Shown here one piece after another: positions 17,834-26,684 of a DNA stretch of 64,000 nt (its first letter is position 1; each line of letters starts with the position of its first letter). Source of the DNA: Microbulbifer sp. SAOS-129_SWC. Its GTDB lineage: Bacteria > Pseudomonadota > Gammaproteobacteria > Pseudomonadales > Cellvibrionaceae. The position numbers were made by a program, and so were the translations under genes. The stretch is taken from NCBI RefSeq assembly GCF_039696035.1, contig NZ_CP155567.1:3591001-3655000 (forward strand), written 5' to 3'. The notes beneath the pieces are model-generated. The model saw only the letters and a list, made by a program, of their open reading frames with translations. It made no database searches and was not told where the DNA came from.

Positions 17834-18052
17834 GGGAATACCAAAGTATTAAATTCGTTTTAATCCTGACTAATTTGATAGATATTGATCCATACGGTCA
17901 GCAAGACCGATACACGGTTCACGATTCTGGACTGGTGTGCTTGCAGCGCCACCGCGCTGACGTGATAATAAATGTCACCTAAAGACAAGCCCGTAATACA
18001 GGGAAACGGCGCGCTTACCTAAAGCTGCGCCTGAGTAATTCGGAGCAATACA
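17834..18052. other. Region between MarR pseudogene and TetR gene
   Basis: 219 bases, more AT-rich than its surroundings, with no gene seen. It probably holds the TetR-gene promoter and the old promoter of the decayed MarR locus; AATAC/GTATT half-sites near 17838-17851 could be a leftover operator. Confidence 0.4.
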
Positions 18053-18718
18053 TTGAGTGAAGCCGAACCGCTCTGCATGAGCAGGCGTAGTGCTGCCAAA
18101 CCGCGCAAGCCCCAGCGTGAAAACGGCCGCAAGAAATATGAAAAGCTGCTCGACACCCTCGAAGCACTGTTGCAGAGAAAGGAAGCCAGCGACATCACCC
18201 TCGCCGACCTGAGCGAGGCTGCAGGTGTACCCACCGCCTCCGTCTACCACTTCTTTCCCAATCGCGATGCCTGTGTGGCGGCGCTCGCAGAACGCTATTT
18301 CAATGGCTGCAAAGAACTGCTGGAGGTAACTCCCGCTCCGGAGGAGTGGCATAGCTGGCAGGAGCTGGTGAGTCTGTTCTGCGAGCGCACGCGGGCCTAT
18401 TTCGCGGCCAACGAACCACTGCAGAAGGTAAAGTTCGGCCCCAAGGCCAGCTGGGCGGTACGTGAACTGGCGGTGGAGAACAGCCACCACCTGGCACAAA
18501 CACTGCACGCGGCCTTTGCACAGGCCTTCGAGTTGCCGCCGTCGCCGGCGTGGGAGAGTCGTTTCCTGCAGGCCGTTACCATCAGCGAATCGCTGTGGTC
18601 GCTGTCCTACGCCCGCTTCGGCCACATTACGGAAGACGACGCCGCCGAGGCACGGCGCGCGGCCACCGCCTACCTGGGCCTGCACCTGGGCGAGCGGCTC
18701 GAACGCCGCGGGCTCTAG
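18053..18718 (+). CDS. TetR-family transcriptional regulator
   Basis: 221-residue TetR-type repressor. A basic N terminus is followed by an HTH (about residues 45-72: ITLADLSEAAGVPTASVYHFF, then PNRDACVAAL) and an alpha-helical ligand-binding C terminus. TTG 18053 is taken as start because GGAG lies seven bases upstream; ATG 18077 is the alternative but has no ribosome site. The stop codon TAG is the first part of the inverted terminal repeat of the adjacent MITE-like element, so insertion may have altered the end of the gene. Target genes are unknown; the decayed efflux locus nearby is a possible former target. Confidence 0.85.
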   Translation: MSEAEPLCMSRRSAAKPRKPQRENGRKKYEKLLDTLEALLQRKEASDITLADLSEAAGVPTASVYHFFPNRDACVAALAERYFNGCKELLEVTPAPEEWHSWQELVSLFCERTRAYFAANEPLQKVKFGPKASWAVRELAVENSHHLAQTLHAAFAQAFELPPSPAWESRFLQAVTISESLWSLSYARFGHITEDDAAEARRAATAYLGLHLGERLERRGL

Positions 18719-18985
18719 GGAACCTCTGAACAAGTCCGTAATGTCTCTGCGGGATCTGAAGGCTGCAGATGTTAGGCGCAGCTCGCCGCGAATGGCCGTA
18801 GCCCTTTGCAAGAGCTGCAACGCAGCAGCTGTGGCCTTCAGGGCCCGCCCGGAGGGGCTTTCAGAGCGATTCACACTCCGCGTTGCGACTTCTTGAAAGG
18901 TCTAGACATTCCTGCGAAGCCGCGCCTTGATTGTGAACCGCTCTGAAAGCCAGAGACATCACGTACTTGTTCAGAGGTTCCCTAG
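18715..18985. mobile_element. MITE-like non-autonomous element, 271 bp
   Basis: Ends are perfect 21-bp inverted repeats: CTAGGGAACCTCTGAACAAG plus T at 18715-18735 and its reverse complement at 18965-18985. Similarity continues inward for 13 more bases with two mismatches. A second nested inverted repeat lies at 18857-18875 and 18932-18950 (CTTTCAGAGCG arms). No coding sequence inside. The CTAG at both outer edges may be a target duplication or part of the repeat. The structure fits a miniature inverted-repeat element mobilised by an outside transposase. Confidence 0.75.
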
Positions 18986-19064
18986 TGGTCCATGCGGCGA
19001 TTCCAGCGCTTGCGCGGAAGCCTGTGACGGTGCGCTTTCGTTACCAGATTAACCGCATCGCGCA

Positions 19065-20180
19065 CTAGGCCGCGGCGGCCTGCAGGCGGCGGCGCTTGGC
19101 GCGCGCGGCGCGGCGCTTGTCCCGGCGCCGGATCCACAGGTAGAGCCCGGTCACCGACAACAGCAGCGGGCTCAGCCCCACCACACACCAGAGCACGCGG
19201 CTGGCGAGCCCGGCGAAATCGCCGAAGTGCAGCCGGCGATAGCTGTCGATGATTTTGGTCCCCAGTCCGGCATCGCGGATGTCCGCAGCCGCGACCAAGT
19301 CACCACTTTGCGCATCGAAAGTCACGCTACTGGCGTACTGGCTCAGCAGCGGGTTGCCGCTCGGCACATCTCCCCAGAAGGTAATGTTGACACCCGGCTC
19401 CCACGGCATGGTGATGTAAGTCGGCTCGAACCCGTCTACGCTCTGCCCGGCACGCTGATACAGCGCCTGCAGAGATAGCTTATCGCTGTAGAGACGCTTT
19501 TCCATTTTGTAGTGTTCCTTACCGGCGGCGTGCTCCCGCACCTCGTAGGCAAGCTGGGTGATGTTCCACCAGACGCCGGTAAAGCCGACGATCAGCAGAA
19601 CCGGTGATGCAAGCACGCCAGTCATCTTGTGCAGATCGCTGAAATACACCATCAGCCGCGCATTCCAGCGCAAGGTGAAAAAGTTTTTCCAGAATTTGCG
19701 GTACAGGATCAGGCCGGAGATACCCAGCAGGCACAGCAGTATCGAGAAGACACTGGTAATCGCCAGGCCGGTATCGTCGAGCAGGAACGTATAGTGCAGT
19801 TCCAGCAGCCAGTCGGTGAAATAGTGGGTGAGGTTTTGCGGTTGCGCGAGAATTTCACCGCTGTAGGGATTCAGCAGGGTGTAGAACCAGTCGCTGCTGC
19901 CGTGGGGCATGAGAAACACCTGGTCGGCACGGCCGGGATCCTGGAACAGGGTCCAGCCGACGACTTCGTAATCCGGGAAACTGCGGTTCACATCGCCGAG
20001 CAGGCTGTCCAGCGACTGGCGCGCGCGACCATCGACGCCCACCCGCACCTGATCGTGCATCAGCGCCGCGTCTATTTCGTGCTTGAATACCAGGATGCTG
20101 CCACTGACACACATCACCAGCAGCGGTACGAACGCGAACAGCGCCATCCAGCCGTGTAGTTTGAACAGGACTTTATTCAT
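19065..20180 (-). CDS. PepSY-domain inner membrane protein (iron uptake associated)
   Basis: 371-residue membrane protein of the PepSY_TM/PiuB type. Membrane helices near residues 10-32 (GWMALFAFVPLLVMCVSGS), 137-160, 188-212 and 320-348, with a PepSY-like periplasmic segment between the first two; it ends in a basic cytoplasmic tail. Such proteins are often encoded beside siderophore receptors and are thought to help reduce or release iron from ferric siderophores. Here it lies downstream of, and in the same direction as, a siderophore receptor, 113 bases apart with a terminator-like hairpin between. Expression likely follows the Fur-like site upstream of the receptor, with some attenuation. 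Confidence 0.85.
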   Translation of the reverse strand: MNKVLFKLHGWMALFAFVPLLVMCVSGSILVFKHEIDAALMHDQVRVGVDGRARQSLDSLLGDVNRSFPDYEVVGWTLFQDPGRADQVFLMPHGSSDWFYTLLNPYSGEILAQPQNLTHYFTDWLLELHYTFLLDDTGLAITSVFSILLCLLGISGLILYRKFWKNFFTLRWNARLMVYFSDLHKMTGVLASPVLLIVGFTGVWWNITQLAYEVREHAAGKEHYKMEKRLYSDKLSLQALYQRAGQSVDGFEPTYITMPWEPGVNITFWGDVPSGNPLLSQYASSVTFDAQSGDLVAAADIRDAGLGTKIIDSYRRLHFGDFAGLASRVLWCVVGLSPLLLSVTGLYLWIRRRDKRRAARAKRRRLQAAAA

Positions 20181-20234
20181 ACTCTTTCAATACTTGCTCG
20201 CTGCGCGGCCGTGGGTCTGCCGGCCCGAAAACAC

Positions 20235-20270
20235 AAAAAAGGGTGGCGGGGCCTATCAAACCCGCCACCC
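20235..20270 (-). terminator. Intrinsic terminator after the siderophore receptor gene
   Basis: Perfect 10-bp stem (GGGTGGCGGG / CCCGCCACCC, loop of 10) followed on the minus strand by a T6 tract. It sits between receptor and PepSY gene and may reduce expression of the latter. Confidence 0.8.
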
Positions 20271-20293
20271 GCAAAGGTGCGCATACTCGCTAC

Positions 20294-22414
20294 TCAGTAA
20301 TGCCAGTTGACCGAAGCACTGAAGTTGCGCGGTGCGGCGTAGAAACCCTGATCCCAGTAGAGACTGCTGATGAATTTCTCGTCGGTCAGGTTGTTGACGT
20401 TGAGGGAAAAGTCCAGCTTGTCGCCGACGCGGTAATTGGCGAAGGCGCGCACGGTGGCGTAGGCGTCCTGCTCGATCCTGTTGCCGTACCCATCGACGCG
20501 GGCAATATCGTCCTGCCAGTTGAGTCCGGCCCCCACCTTCAGCTGCTCCAGCATCGGCAGGCGATAGCTCGCCAGCACGCGCACAACATTCTTGGGCACG
20601 AAGGTGCGCGCCTCGTCGCCGTTCTCCTCGATATCCAGCGCGGTATAGCCGACGCTCGCCTGCAGGCCCGGCGCCAGCTCGCCGGTTAATTCCAGCTCGT
20701 AGCCGCGGGTTTCGTAGTCGTGCCCCTGGTACACGGTTTTGCCGATGCTGGCGTCAAAGCCGGCGGACTCGGACACATTGGTGTAATCGGCCTGGAACAC
20801 GGCCAGGGAAGCATTGAGTTTGCCGTCGGCAAAGGCGCCTTTCACCCCGAGTTCGTCATTGCTGCCCGCGGACGGAGCCAGGCGCTGCAGGTTTTTATCC
20901 AGGTCGCGCTGCGGCATGAAGGTTTCGGTATGGCTGGCGTACAGCGAGTAGCTATCGCCAAACCGATACACCAGGCCGGCATAGGGCAGCACCTTGCCGT
21001 TGGCTTCGGTTGCCTGGCTCTCGCCGTAGGCCGCGCCCTCGCCTTTCCAGTTCACCATGCGCGCCCCGCCCACCAGCGACAGGGCATCGCTGAGATGGAA
21101 GCGGGTGGCCGCGTAGAGTGCTGTCTGCGTGTCGCCCCAATCGCTGCCGGTGGCGCCATCATCGAACACCGGGCGCGCTACCGCGGTGCCATTCCACTGG
21201 CTGAAGTCACCGACATTCAGCACATTCGGGTAGGTGTATTCCGCGGCATACAGCGACAATTCGTCGATGCTGCTCTCCGCCCGGTTGGCGCCGAACATCA
21301 GCTCGTGCTCGCGGCCGAACAGCTGGTAGTTGCCACTGATACGCAGGTCCAGCAGCTCTTCGCTGCCGTCCAGGCTGTATGCGCTGGGCAGGCCGACCAG
21401 CCCGGTTTCCGTGCCCTGCACCGGCAGCGAGTACATGTACAGCAACTGGCTGTCTTCGTCGGTATCGGTGCGGGTGTAGTAGGCCTTGGCCTCCCAGCCA
21501 TTGGCAAAGCTGTGCTTGAGTTCGGCAAACACGGCTTTTTCGCGCGTGTCCCAGAAGGCCCAGTCGGCAGCGGTGCTCGCTGAGACGTCGTAATCGGTCG
21601 GGGTGCCGTCGCTGTAGGTCAGTGGCAGTGCGCCCCACATGGGGCTGTCGGCCTTGCTCGACTGGTAGCTGGCGCCGACGGTCAGGCGCGTGGATTCGCC
21701 CAGATCCCGATCCACCACACCGTAGGCGACAGTGGTGTCCTTGCCGTAGTTGTCGAGATAGGAATCACCCCGATCTTCGGCGACGACGAAGCGGCCGCGC
21801 AGGCCCTCGGTAATGGTGCCGCTGACATCCGCATCCAGGCGCCTGTTGTTCCAGGAGCCGGCGCCGGCGCCGAGGGACAGCTGGAAGTCGTCACTCGGGC
21901 GCTTGCGCACCATATTGATGGTCGCGGACGGGTTGCCGGCACCGGACATCAGGCCGCTGGCCCCCCGCACGACTTCGATGCGGTCGTAGATGGCGGTGTC
22001 GATCACGCCGTTGGTATTGCCGTAGGCGGCGGGCAGACCGACGCCATCGACCTGGAAGTTGGTGATATCGAATCCGCGCGCGGTGTAGTAGGTGCGGTCC
22101 GTCTCGACGCTTTCGACCTGCACCCCGGTGGTGCTCTGCAGGGCATCGTTGAGGTTGTTGAGACCGAAGTCATCCATTTGCCCGCGGCTGATGGCGGATA
22201 CCGACTGCGGCGTGTCCAGGCCGGACAACCCCAGGCCGGTGGCGGTGTCCATCTCACCGACCAGGTAGGAATCCAGCTGCTCGCCAATTACCGCCACGTT
22301 CTCCATGCGGCCGTCACTTCGATCACTGGAATCCGCAGCGAAGGCACTATTGGCCAGCATCAGGGTGGCGGCCAGCAGGGTGCGCCGCGCTACTACGCGC
22401 TTGTTATCGATCAC
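20294..22414 (-). CDS. TonB-dependent siderophore receptor
   Basis: Outer-membrane receptor importing ferric siderophores with energy from TonB-ExbBD. 706 residues: signal peptide ending SAFA-AD, plug domain (about 45-160; SVSAISRGQMDDFGLNNLND, TYYTARGFDITNFQVDGV), then a 22-strand barrel ending SASVNWHY. The plug pattern TYYTARGF...QVDG is that of the ferrichrome/coprogen/pyoverdine receptor group. No N-terminal signalling domain is seen, so it is not an FpvA-type transducer. The start is GTG 22414 with GAGGGG upstream. The 9-bp inverted repeat 50 bases upstream resembles a Fur box, implying induction by iron shortage. Its likely partner is the PepSY protein downstream. Confidence 0.93.
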   Translation of the reverse strand: MIDNKRVVARRTLLAATLMLANSAFAADSSDRSDGRMENVAVIGEQLDSYLVGEMDTATGLGLSGLDTPQSVSAISRGQMDDFGLNNLNDALQSTTGVQVESVETDRTYYTARGFDITNFQVDGVGLPAAYGNTNGVIDTAIYDRIEVVRGASGLMSGAGNPSATINMVRKRPSDDFQLSLGAGAGSWNNRRLDADVSGTITEGLRGRFVVAEDRGDSYLDNYGKDTTVAYGVVDRDLGESTRLTVGASYQSSKADSPMWGALPLTYSDGTPTDYDVSASTAADWAFWDTREKAVFAELKHSFANGWEAKAYYTRTDTDEDSQLLYMYSLPVQGTETGLVGLPSAYSLDGSEELLDLRISGNYQLFGREHELMFGANRAESSIDELSLYAAEYTYPNVLNVGDFSQWNGTAVARPVFDDGATGSDWGDTQTALYAATRFHLSDALSLVGGARMVNWKGEGAAYGESQATEANGKVLPYAGLVYRFGDSYSLYASHTETFMPQRDLDKNLQRLAPSAGSNDELGVKGAFADGKLNASLAVFQADYTNVSESAGFDASIGKTVYQGHDYETRGYELELTGELAPGLQASVGYTALDIEENGDEARTFVPKNVVRVLASYRLPMLEQLKVGAGLNWQDDIARVDGYGNRIEQDAYATVRAFANYRVGDKLDFSLNVNNLTDEKFISSLYWDQGFYAAPRNFSASVNWHY

Positions 22415-22463
22415 AATCCATTCCCCTCGTGAATTTTGCGCGCATCATAGCCACCCGCAAAGG

Positions 22464-22492
22464 TTAATGCAACACATTCTCATTTGCATTAA
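22464..22492. promoter_or_regulatory. Fur-box-like inverted repeat
   Basis: TTAATGCAA and TTGCATTAA separated by 11 bases; the minus strand reads GCAAATGAGAATGTGTTGC in the middle, close to Fur sites rich in GAGAATG. It lies about 50-78 bases upstream of the siderophore receptor start. Confidence 0.65.
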
Positions 22493-22563
22493 GAGGGGAA
22501 AGGCATGCCACCGGACCTGCGACTACACTACGGGAGTGGCCAAACTGACCCCAGGAGCCCCCT

Positions 22564-22818
22564 ATGCCCGGCATTCCCTCCCACGCACTGGACGTAGACT
22601 TCCCCGAACACTTGGAAACCATCAAACGCTTGCAAAAAGAGGACCTGCAATTCAGGTCAAGCAGTGAGATCTACCACAAACTGGATAAACAGATACGTGG
22701 GCTCGAAGAACGTGGCGTGACCACCGACGACAACCATTTCAATGCACTGAAGATTCAGCGGGCGCACCTCAAAGACCAGCTGTATCAACGCATCTGCCAC
22801 GGCGACCGCATACACTAG
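22564..22818 (+). CDS. DUF465/YdcH-family small protein
   Basis: 84-residue, strongly charged, helical protein of the DUF465 (YdcH) family: FPEHLETIKRLQKEDLQF, then a heptad-like stretch HKLDKQIRGLEERG and ALKIQRAHLKDQLYQRI. The function of the family is unknown; a short coiled coil is the only visible feature. AGGAG precedes the ATG. It is divergent from the siderophore receptor, so the Fur-like site lies between them and could affect both. Confidence 0.82.
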   Translation: MPGIPSHALDVDFPEHLETIKRLQKEDLQFRSSSEIYHKLDKQIRGLEERGVTTDDNHFNALKIQRAHLKDQLYQRICHGDRIH

Positions 22819-23098
22819 CCGGCCGCTGACAGCGCTTTTATCCACAACCTGCCCGCGCGGCCATGGAGGGTCGGGGCGCGCGCCCCGGCGGCATCAGCGG
22901 GTGGATGGTTTGAGAAAGAAGCGGCTGCACGGGCGCCACGTCGGGGAAAGCATCATCCGGCTGGCGCAGGGAGTCACTCCCGTTCGCAACCGATGAGCAT
23001 TCCAACACCGGCACCCGCGCGGCGATATTTACCTGCCTGGCGCTACCCCCGGTTAGCCGGGCCTGCGTTTTGCTTGTCGTGGGCGCGAGCGGCCGGCA

Positions 23099-24295
23099 TC
23101 AGCCGTCCGCGCGTTGCAGGTGCTGCGCAGCCCAGGCGGGAAACTGTTTCATGACCTTGTTCGGGTGCTCCGTATACCAGCCGTAACCGAGGTTGCGCTC
23201 CCGTGACAACTGGCGCACATCGTAGTAGACGCGGCCATCGCGATCACCGAATACCGGCCGATCAGAACCGAGGTCGTAAAAGCGCGCCCACAGCGGATCC
23301 GCGTCCTGGTCGGGCACCAGCTCCCGGTAGTTATGCGTTGCCTGGGTCCAGCGATAGCCGGCAATCCGGTGCTGCGCAAACCAGTCGTGAGCGCTTACTA
23401 TCGCCCGTTTAACCGCGTCCGAAGGCTGTTTCAGTTGCATCAGGAACAGCACCACCTCGGCACTTTCCTTCGACGCCAGCGACGCTGGCTCGAACGCGCG
23501 CGCCGCCGCCGGCGCCAGCGTCTGCGGGTCGTGCTGGGCGCCCCAGATCGTGGTGCGGCCATCGATCACCACCTGGGATTTCACCAGCATCTGCACGCCG
23601 CGCTGCAGGCTGTCCGCGGCGAGCCTGCGCAGGTCGCCGGGCAGGAACTGCAGTGCCAGCTCGTTCTGCGCTGCTGCGCGCACAATTTCCAGCAGGTCGC
23701 CGATGGCGCCGTCGTTGAAGGTGATCAGCTCGTGGTACTTGCCGCGCAGCGGGAAGGATTGCGGCCAGCCGCCGTTCGGGTACTGGGCCAGCAAGATCAG
23801 GCGCAGCGCCCGCTCGGCCGCCTGCGCATAGCGCTTGTCATCGGTAGCGCCGTAGGCCCGCACCATCACCCAGAACTGGGTACTGGTCGCGCCGTTGTCG
23901 AACGTGGGGATGTAATCTTTTTCGACACCGAATGCCTGCCCCGGCGCCCGCGGTGCTTTGCCCATCTCGGTGCGCTTTGACCAGCCGCCCGAGGGTGTCT
24001 GGTAGCTCAATACGATATCGGCGATCCTGCGCCCTTCCGGGGTGCCGTAATAGTTGCTGCCCTTGTCCGGGTCGAAACCGAAGCGCTTGGCGTACACCGC
24101 CGGCAACGGCTTCTGCCGTTGCTGCTGCGCGAGCTCCCGCGCCATATGCTCGCGATCCAGCTGCCGTAGCTGCTGCGACAGCGCGCGGTAGTCGGCGAGA
24201 GTGCGCGCGGGCTGCGCGCGGCTGAGTCGGTCGGCGCTGCAGGACGCAGCCGCCGTGGCCAGGATGACGGCCAGTAATAATCTGCAAGTTTTCAT
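23099..24295 (-). CDS. pelA: Pectate lyase, polysaccharide lyase family 10
   Basis: Cleaves polygalacturonate by beta-elimination. 398 residues with a lipoprotein-type signal (MKTCRLLLAVILATAAASC; Cys19 would be lipidated), so it probably sits on the outer membrane. Family-10 landmarks: SYQTPSGGWSKRTEMG, FDNGATSTQFWVMVRAY, QYPNGGWPQSFPLRGKYHEL, ITFNDGAI, and a C-terminal FYDLGSDRPVFGDRDG with the catalytic Arg region. ATG 24295 is preferred over 24313 because the signal peptide begins there. It stands alone with no other pectin genes in the window; a sugar-active role fits the polymer-degrading profile of the strain. Confidence 0.9.
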   Translation of the reverse strand: MKTCRLLLAVILATAAASCSADRLSRAQPARTLADYRALSQQLRQLDREHMARELAQQQRQKPLPAVYAKRFGFDPDKGSNYYGTPEGRRIADIVLSYQTPSGGWSKRTEMGKAPRAPGQAFGVEKDYIPTFDNGATSTQFWVMVRAYGATDDKRYAQAAERALRLILLAQYPNGGWPQSFPLRGKYHELITFNDGAIGDLLEIVRAAAQNELALQFLPGDLRRLAADSLQRGVQMLVKSQVVIDGRTTIWGAQHDPQTLAPAAARAFEPASLASKESAEVVLFLMQLKQPSDAVKRAIVSAHDWFAQHRIAGYRWTQATHNYRELVPDQDADPLWARFYDLGSDRPVFGDRDGRVYYDVRQLSRERNLGYGWYTEHPNKVMKQFPAWAAQHLQRADG

Positions 24296-24420
24296 TATTC
24301 TGCGCTCTTCCACTGGTGAGCAGGCCCCGAGGGGTTGTCAGGCAGAATTATTACATTGGTAAGGCCAATATTGCCAGCGCCGCGACTGGAAAGCATTCAG
24401 GCCCACAGGGCATACCCCGA

Positions 24421-25107
24421 TCAGTGCGCCAGTGCCATAGCCAGCGCGATCGCCCCCGCCACCAAAAGCGCCATAGCCCAGATCAGGTCGAAGTTAATCC
24501 ACTGCTTGCGCAGTATCGCCAGCCCGACTTTGCGGTAGACGATCCAGGCCACGGCCCCCATCACCAGCAACATCGCCGCGGTGTGGACCGCCACGGCCAC
24601 TGCCAGGCTGCCACCACTGGACATCGCCATACCGGCGTGATGCGCATGGCCGCCGTCGTGAACGGCGGCCACCCCCAACAGCGCGGGCACCAGCATCAGG
24701 CCAGCACCGTGTGCGCTGGCCATCAGGAAGGACCACAGGAACAGAGCGCCATAACCGACTTTCATCCCGACCCAGCGCGGATGGCGGTAGTAATTGCGCA
24801 ACTTGTAGGCGCCGAAGGCAAGTAGCAGTGCGGCGGTCAGCCACTGAATTCGCGGCAGGGAAAAAAACTGCAGTCCCGCAAACACCAGTAGCACCACCGC
24901 GGCGATCGCGGCGGCGTGGCCGGCGGCAATCGGCAACAGCGATATCCAGACCACCCGCCCGCTCTGTTGCTGCAACCCGCGCGACAGTGCAAACAGCCAG
25001 CCCATCCCGGGATTCAATCCGTGAAAGGCGCCGAGTGCGACGATCGCCAGCCAGGAGCCGATCGGCTCAGGAAGAGAAGCAGAAAGAATCGGTGGAAGCG
25101 TCGCCAC
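24421..25107 (-). CDS. Membrane protein coupled to the SBP56 gene
   Basis: 228-residue integral membrane protein with about six hydrophobic helices. The first carries GAFHGLNPGMGWLFAL and a His-rich loop follows later (HDGGHAHHAGMAM), suggesting metal or thiol handling, reminiscent of nickel/cobalt or urease-type metal transporters; I do not know a named family. GTG 25107 is the likely start; the reading frame overlaps the end of the upstream SBP56/methanethiol oxidase gene by 41 bases, implying coupled translation and a shared task, perhaps metal supply to the oxidase or export of its product. Confidence 0.7.
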   Translation of the reverse strand: MATLPPILSASLPEPIGSWLAIVALGAFHGLNPGMGWLFALSRGLQQQSGRVVWISLLPIAAGHAAAIAAVVLLVFAGLQFFSLPRIQWLTAALLLAFGAYKLRNYYRHPRWVGMKVGYGALFLWSFLMASAHGAGLMLVPALLGVAAVHDGGHAHHAGMAMSSGGSLAVAVAVHTAAMLLVMGAVAWIVYRKVGLAILRKQWINFDLIWAMALLVAGAIALAMALAH

Positions 25108-26464
25108 CTTCGAGCCTCACCTGGTGTACGCGGATCTCGCCGAAGTCGATAAAAAAGTCGGGATCAAGACTCATGCCGCCATCCTCTTCCACATCGACCT
25201 TCACCATCCAGCCGCCCATCCCCTCCGGGTAGAACTGGTCGTCCCAGGTGCTGTAAAGCGAATTGGTGAAATAGACGCGCCGGCCATCGCGGCTGATTTC
25301 CACCATCTGTGGTGCGCCGAGCAGCGGTCCCGCATTTTTTGGGTGACCTTTTTTTCCCACGATACCGCCGATCGCTACCTTGCCGGTCAGCTTCGGATTG
25401 AGCGGATCCGACACATCGTACTGGTGCAGCTCGCCGGTTCCCCAGCAGGACACGTACAGGAAGCGGTCATCGAGGGACAGGTCGATATCCGTCACCAGCG
25501 GCGGCACTGCCTTGAAAGGCTTCAGCGCCGGAGGTAAATCGTCCTCTTCCGCCGGCACTGGCGGAATGGTGATGATTTTTTCCATCAGCCACTGGCCGTT
25601 TTCCCTGCGCCAGGCCCAGATGGAGGCGGAAAGGTCCTCGGTGCTGATCACGACACCGGCAAAGCCATAGCTCTTGGTCGGATCATGGGCGGGCCTGAGT
25701 TCCAGTAACATCTGGTGGTGCGCGCCGATATCGACACTCTGCTCCAGTTTGCGTTTGCGCAGGTCCCAGAAATGTATGCGGTGGCCATACTTGTTTGCCA
25801 ACAGCTCCTCCGGCACCAGGCCGTTTTCAAACTGTGGCGGCTTGGCCCACTCGCTGCTGATCAACACATCTTCCGCCAGGTGCCACCAGAAATCGTAGGC
25901 CAGTTCCTGGTCACCGCGCTGCAGCTCCCATGGGCCAACCACATTGAAACTGAAATGGTCCAGCATAAAAATGCCGCCCGGACCGTCGTCGCCGTTGGCG
26001 GAGCCCATCGCCGAAATGTAAATCGCATCGGGACCACAATGCACCGTATGCGGGCGGCTGTAGCCCGACTTGCCGATCACCTCTTCCGGTTCGAGCGTGC
26101 GGACAATCTGGGGCTGCAGCGGATCGGGCTTGGTATCGATGATGTAAATGCGCGAACTGCGCAGCCCCGGCACGATCAGGTAGCGTCTTTCCAGGTGCGG
26201 GTGCGGCGCATAGGGACACAGCGCCGAGCTACAGGCATTCCAGCCGAAGTGATGCAGCTCGTCCCCCTCATAGGGAAGCTCGAGTTTATTGACCACCTGG
26301 CAATAGGTTGCAGATTGGGGATCGAGGTCCACCACGCAGATGGCGTCCGGTTTGCCGCTGCCTTGCGGGTGGAGTGCCGCCACGTAGGCGTGGCGCTCGG
26401 GCGGTGCCTGCATCGCCATTTTTGCCGAAGGGTAGAAGGACGGATCCGGTTTCCACAAGGCCAT
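25067..26464 (-). CDS. mtoX: SBP56-family methanethiol oxidase
   Basis: 465-residue protein of the selenium-binding-protein-1/SBP56 family. Bacterial members (MtoX) oxidise methanethiol to formaldehyde, sulfide and hydrogen peroxide with a copper centre. Homology landmarks: ELHHFGWNACSSALC (equivalent of the SBP1 Cys region), YSRPHTVHCGPDAIYISAMG, GHRIHFWDLRKRKLEQSVD, and DIDLSLDDRFLYVSCWGTGE. No Tat or Sec signal is evident at ATG 26464, whereas characterised MtoX is periplasmic, so location is uncertain. The frame is open upstream to 26734, but the family start MALWKPDPSFYP is clear. It overlaps the downstream membrane-protein gene. The formaldehyde product could be cleared by the AdhC/FghA enzymes at 49-51 kb. 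Confidence 0.82.
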   Translation of the reverse strand: MALWKPDPSFYPSAKMAMQAPPERHAYVAALHPQGSGKPDAICVVDLDPQSATYCQVVNKLELPYEGDELHHFGWNACSSALCPYAPHPHLERRYLIVPGLRSSRIYIIDTKPDPLQPQIVRTLEPEEVIGKSGYSRPHTVHCGPDAIYISAMGSANGDDGPGGIFMLDHFSFNVVGPWELQRGDQELAYDFWWHLAEDVLISSEWAKPPQFENGLVPEELLANKYGHRIHFWDLRKRKLEQSVDIGAHHQMLLELRPAHDPTKSYGFAGVVISTEDLSASIWAWRRENGQWLMEKIITIPPVPAEEDDLPPALKPFKAVPPLVTDIDLSLDDRFLYVSCWGTGELHQYDVSDPLNPKLTGKVAIGGIVGKKGHPKNAGPLLGAPQMVEISRDGRRVYFTNSLYSTWDDQFYPEGMGGWMVKVDVEEDGGMSLDPDFFIDFGEIRVHQVRLEGGDASTDSFCFSS

Positions 26465-26684
26465 TGCGCCACTCCCGTTTTTAGTTCGCAGCAAACTGTT
26501 GAAACGCTGGCAGTATAGTGAGCGGTAATTGGGGAGTGACCGGATCCCGGCAATAGACAACCAGATAAACGCCGAAATTCGTGCACAGAAAAATTCGCGA
26601 CGAGCGCCTGCCCACGCTGGCCGCGGCACTGATGGCGAGCGGCACTTCAGTGGCGGATCTTTTGCACGGATGTGATCCCGATGC

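Noticed and set aside
18715..18985. Complete insertion sequence
   Set aside because: Too short and without a transposase reading frame; hence MITE-like.
22819..23098. Possible remnant gene upstream of the pectate lyase stop on the minus strand
   Set aside because: One frame stays open for about 60 codons, but it has no start, domain or convincing similarity.
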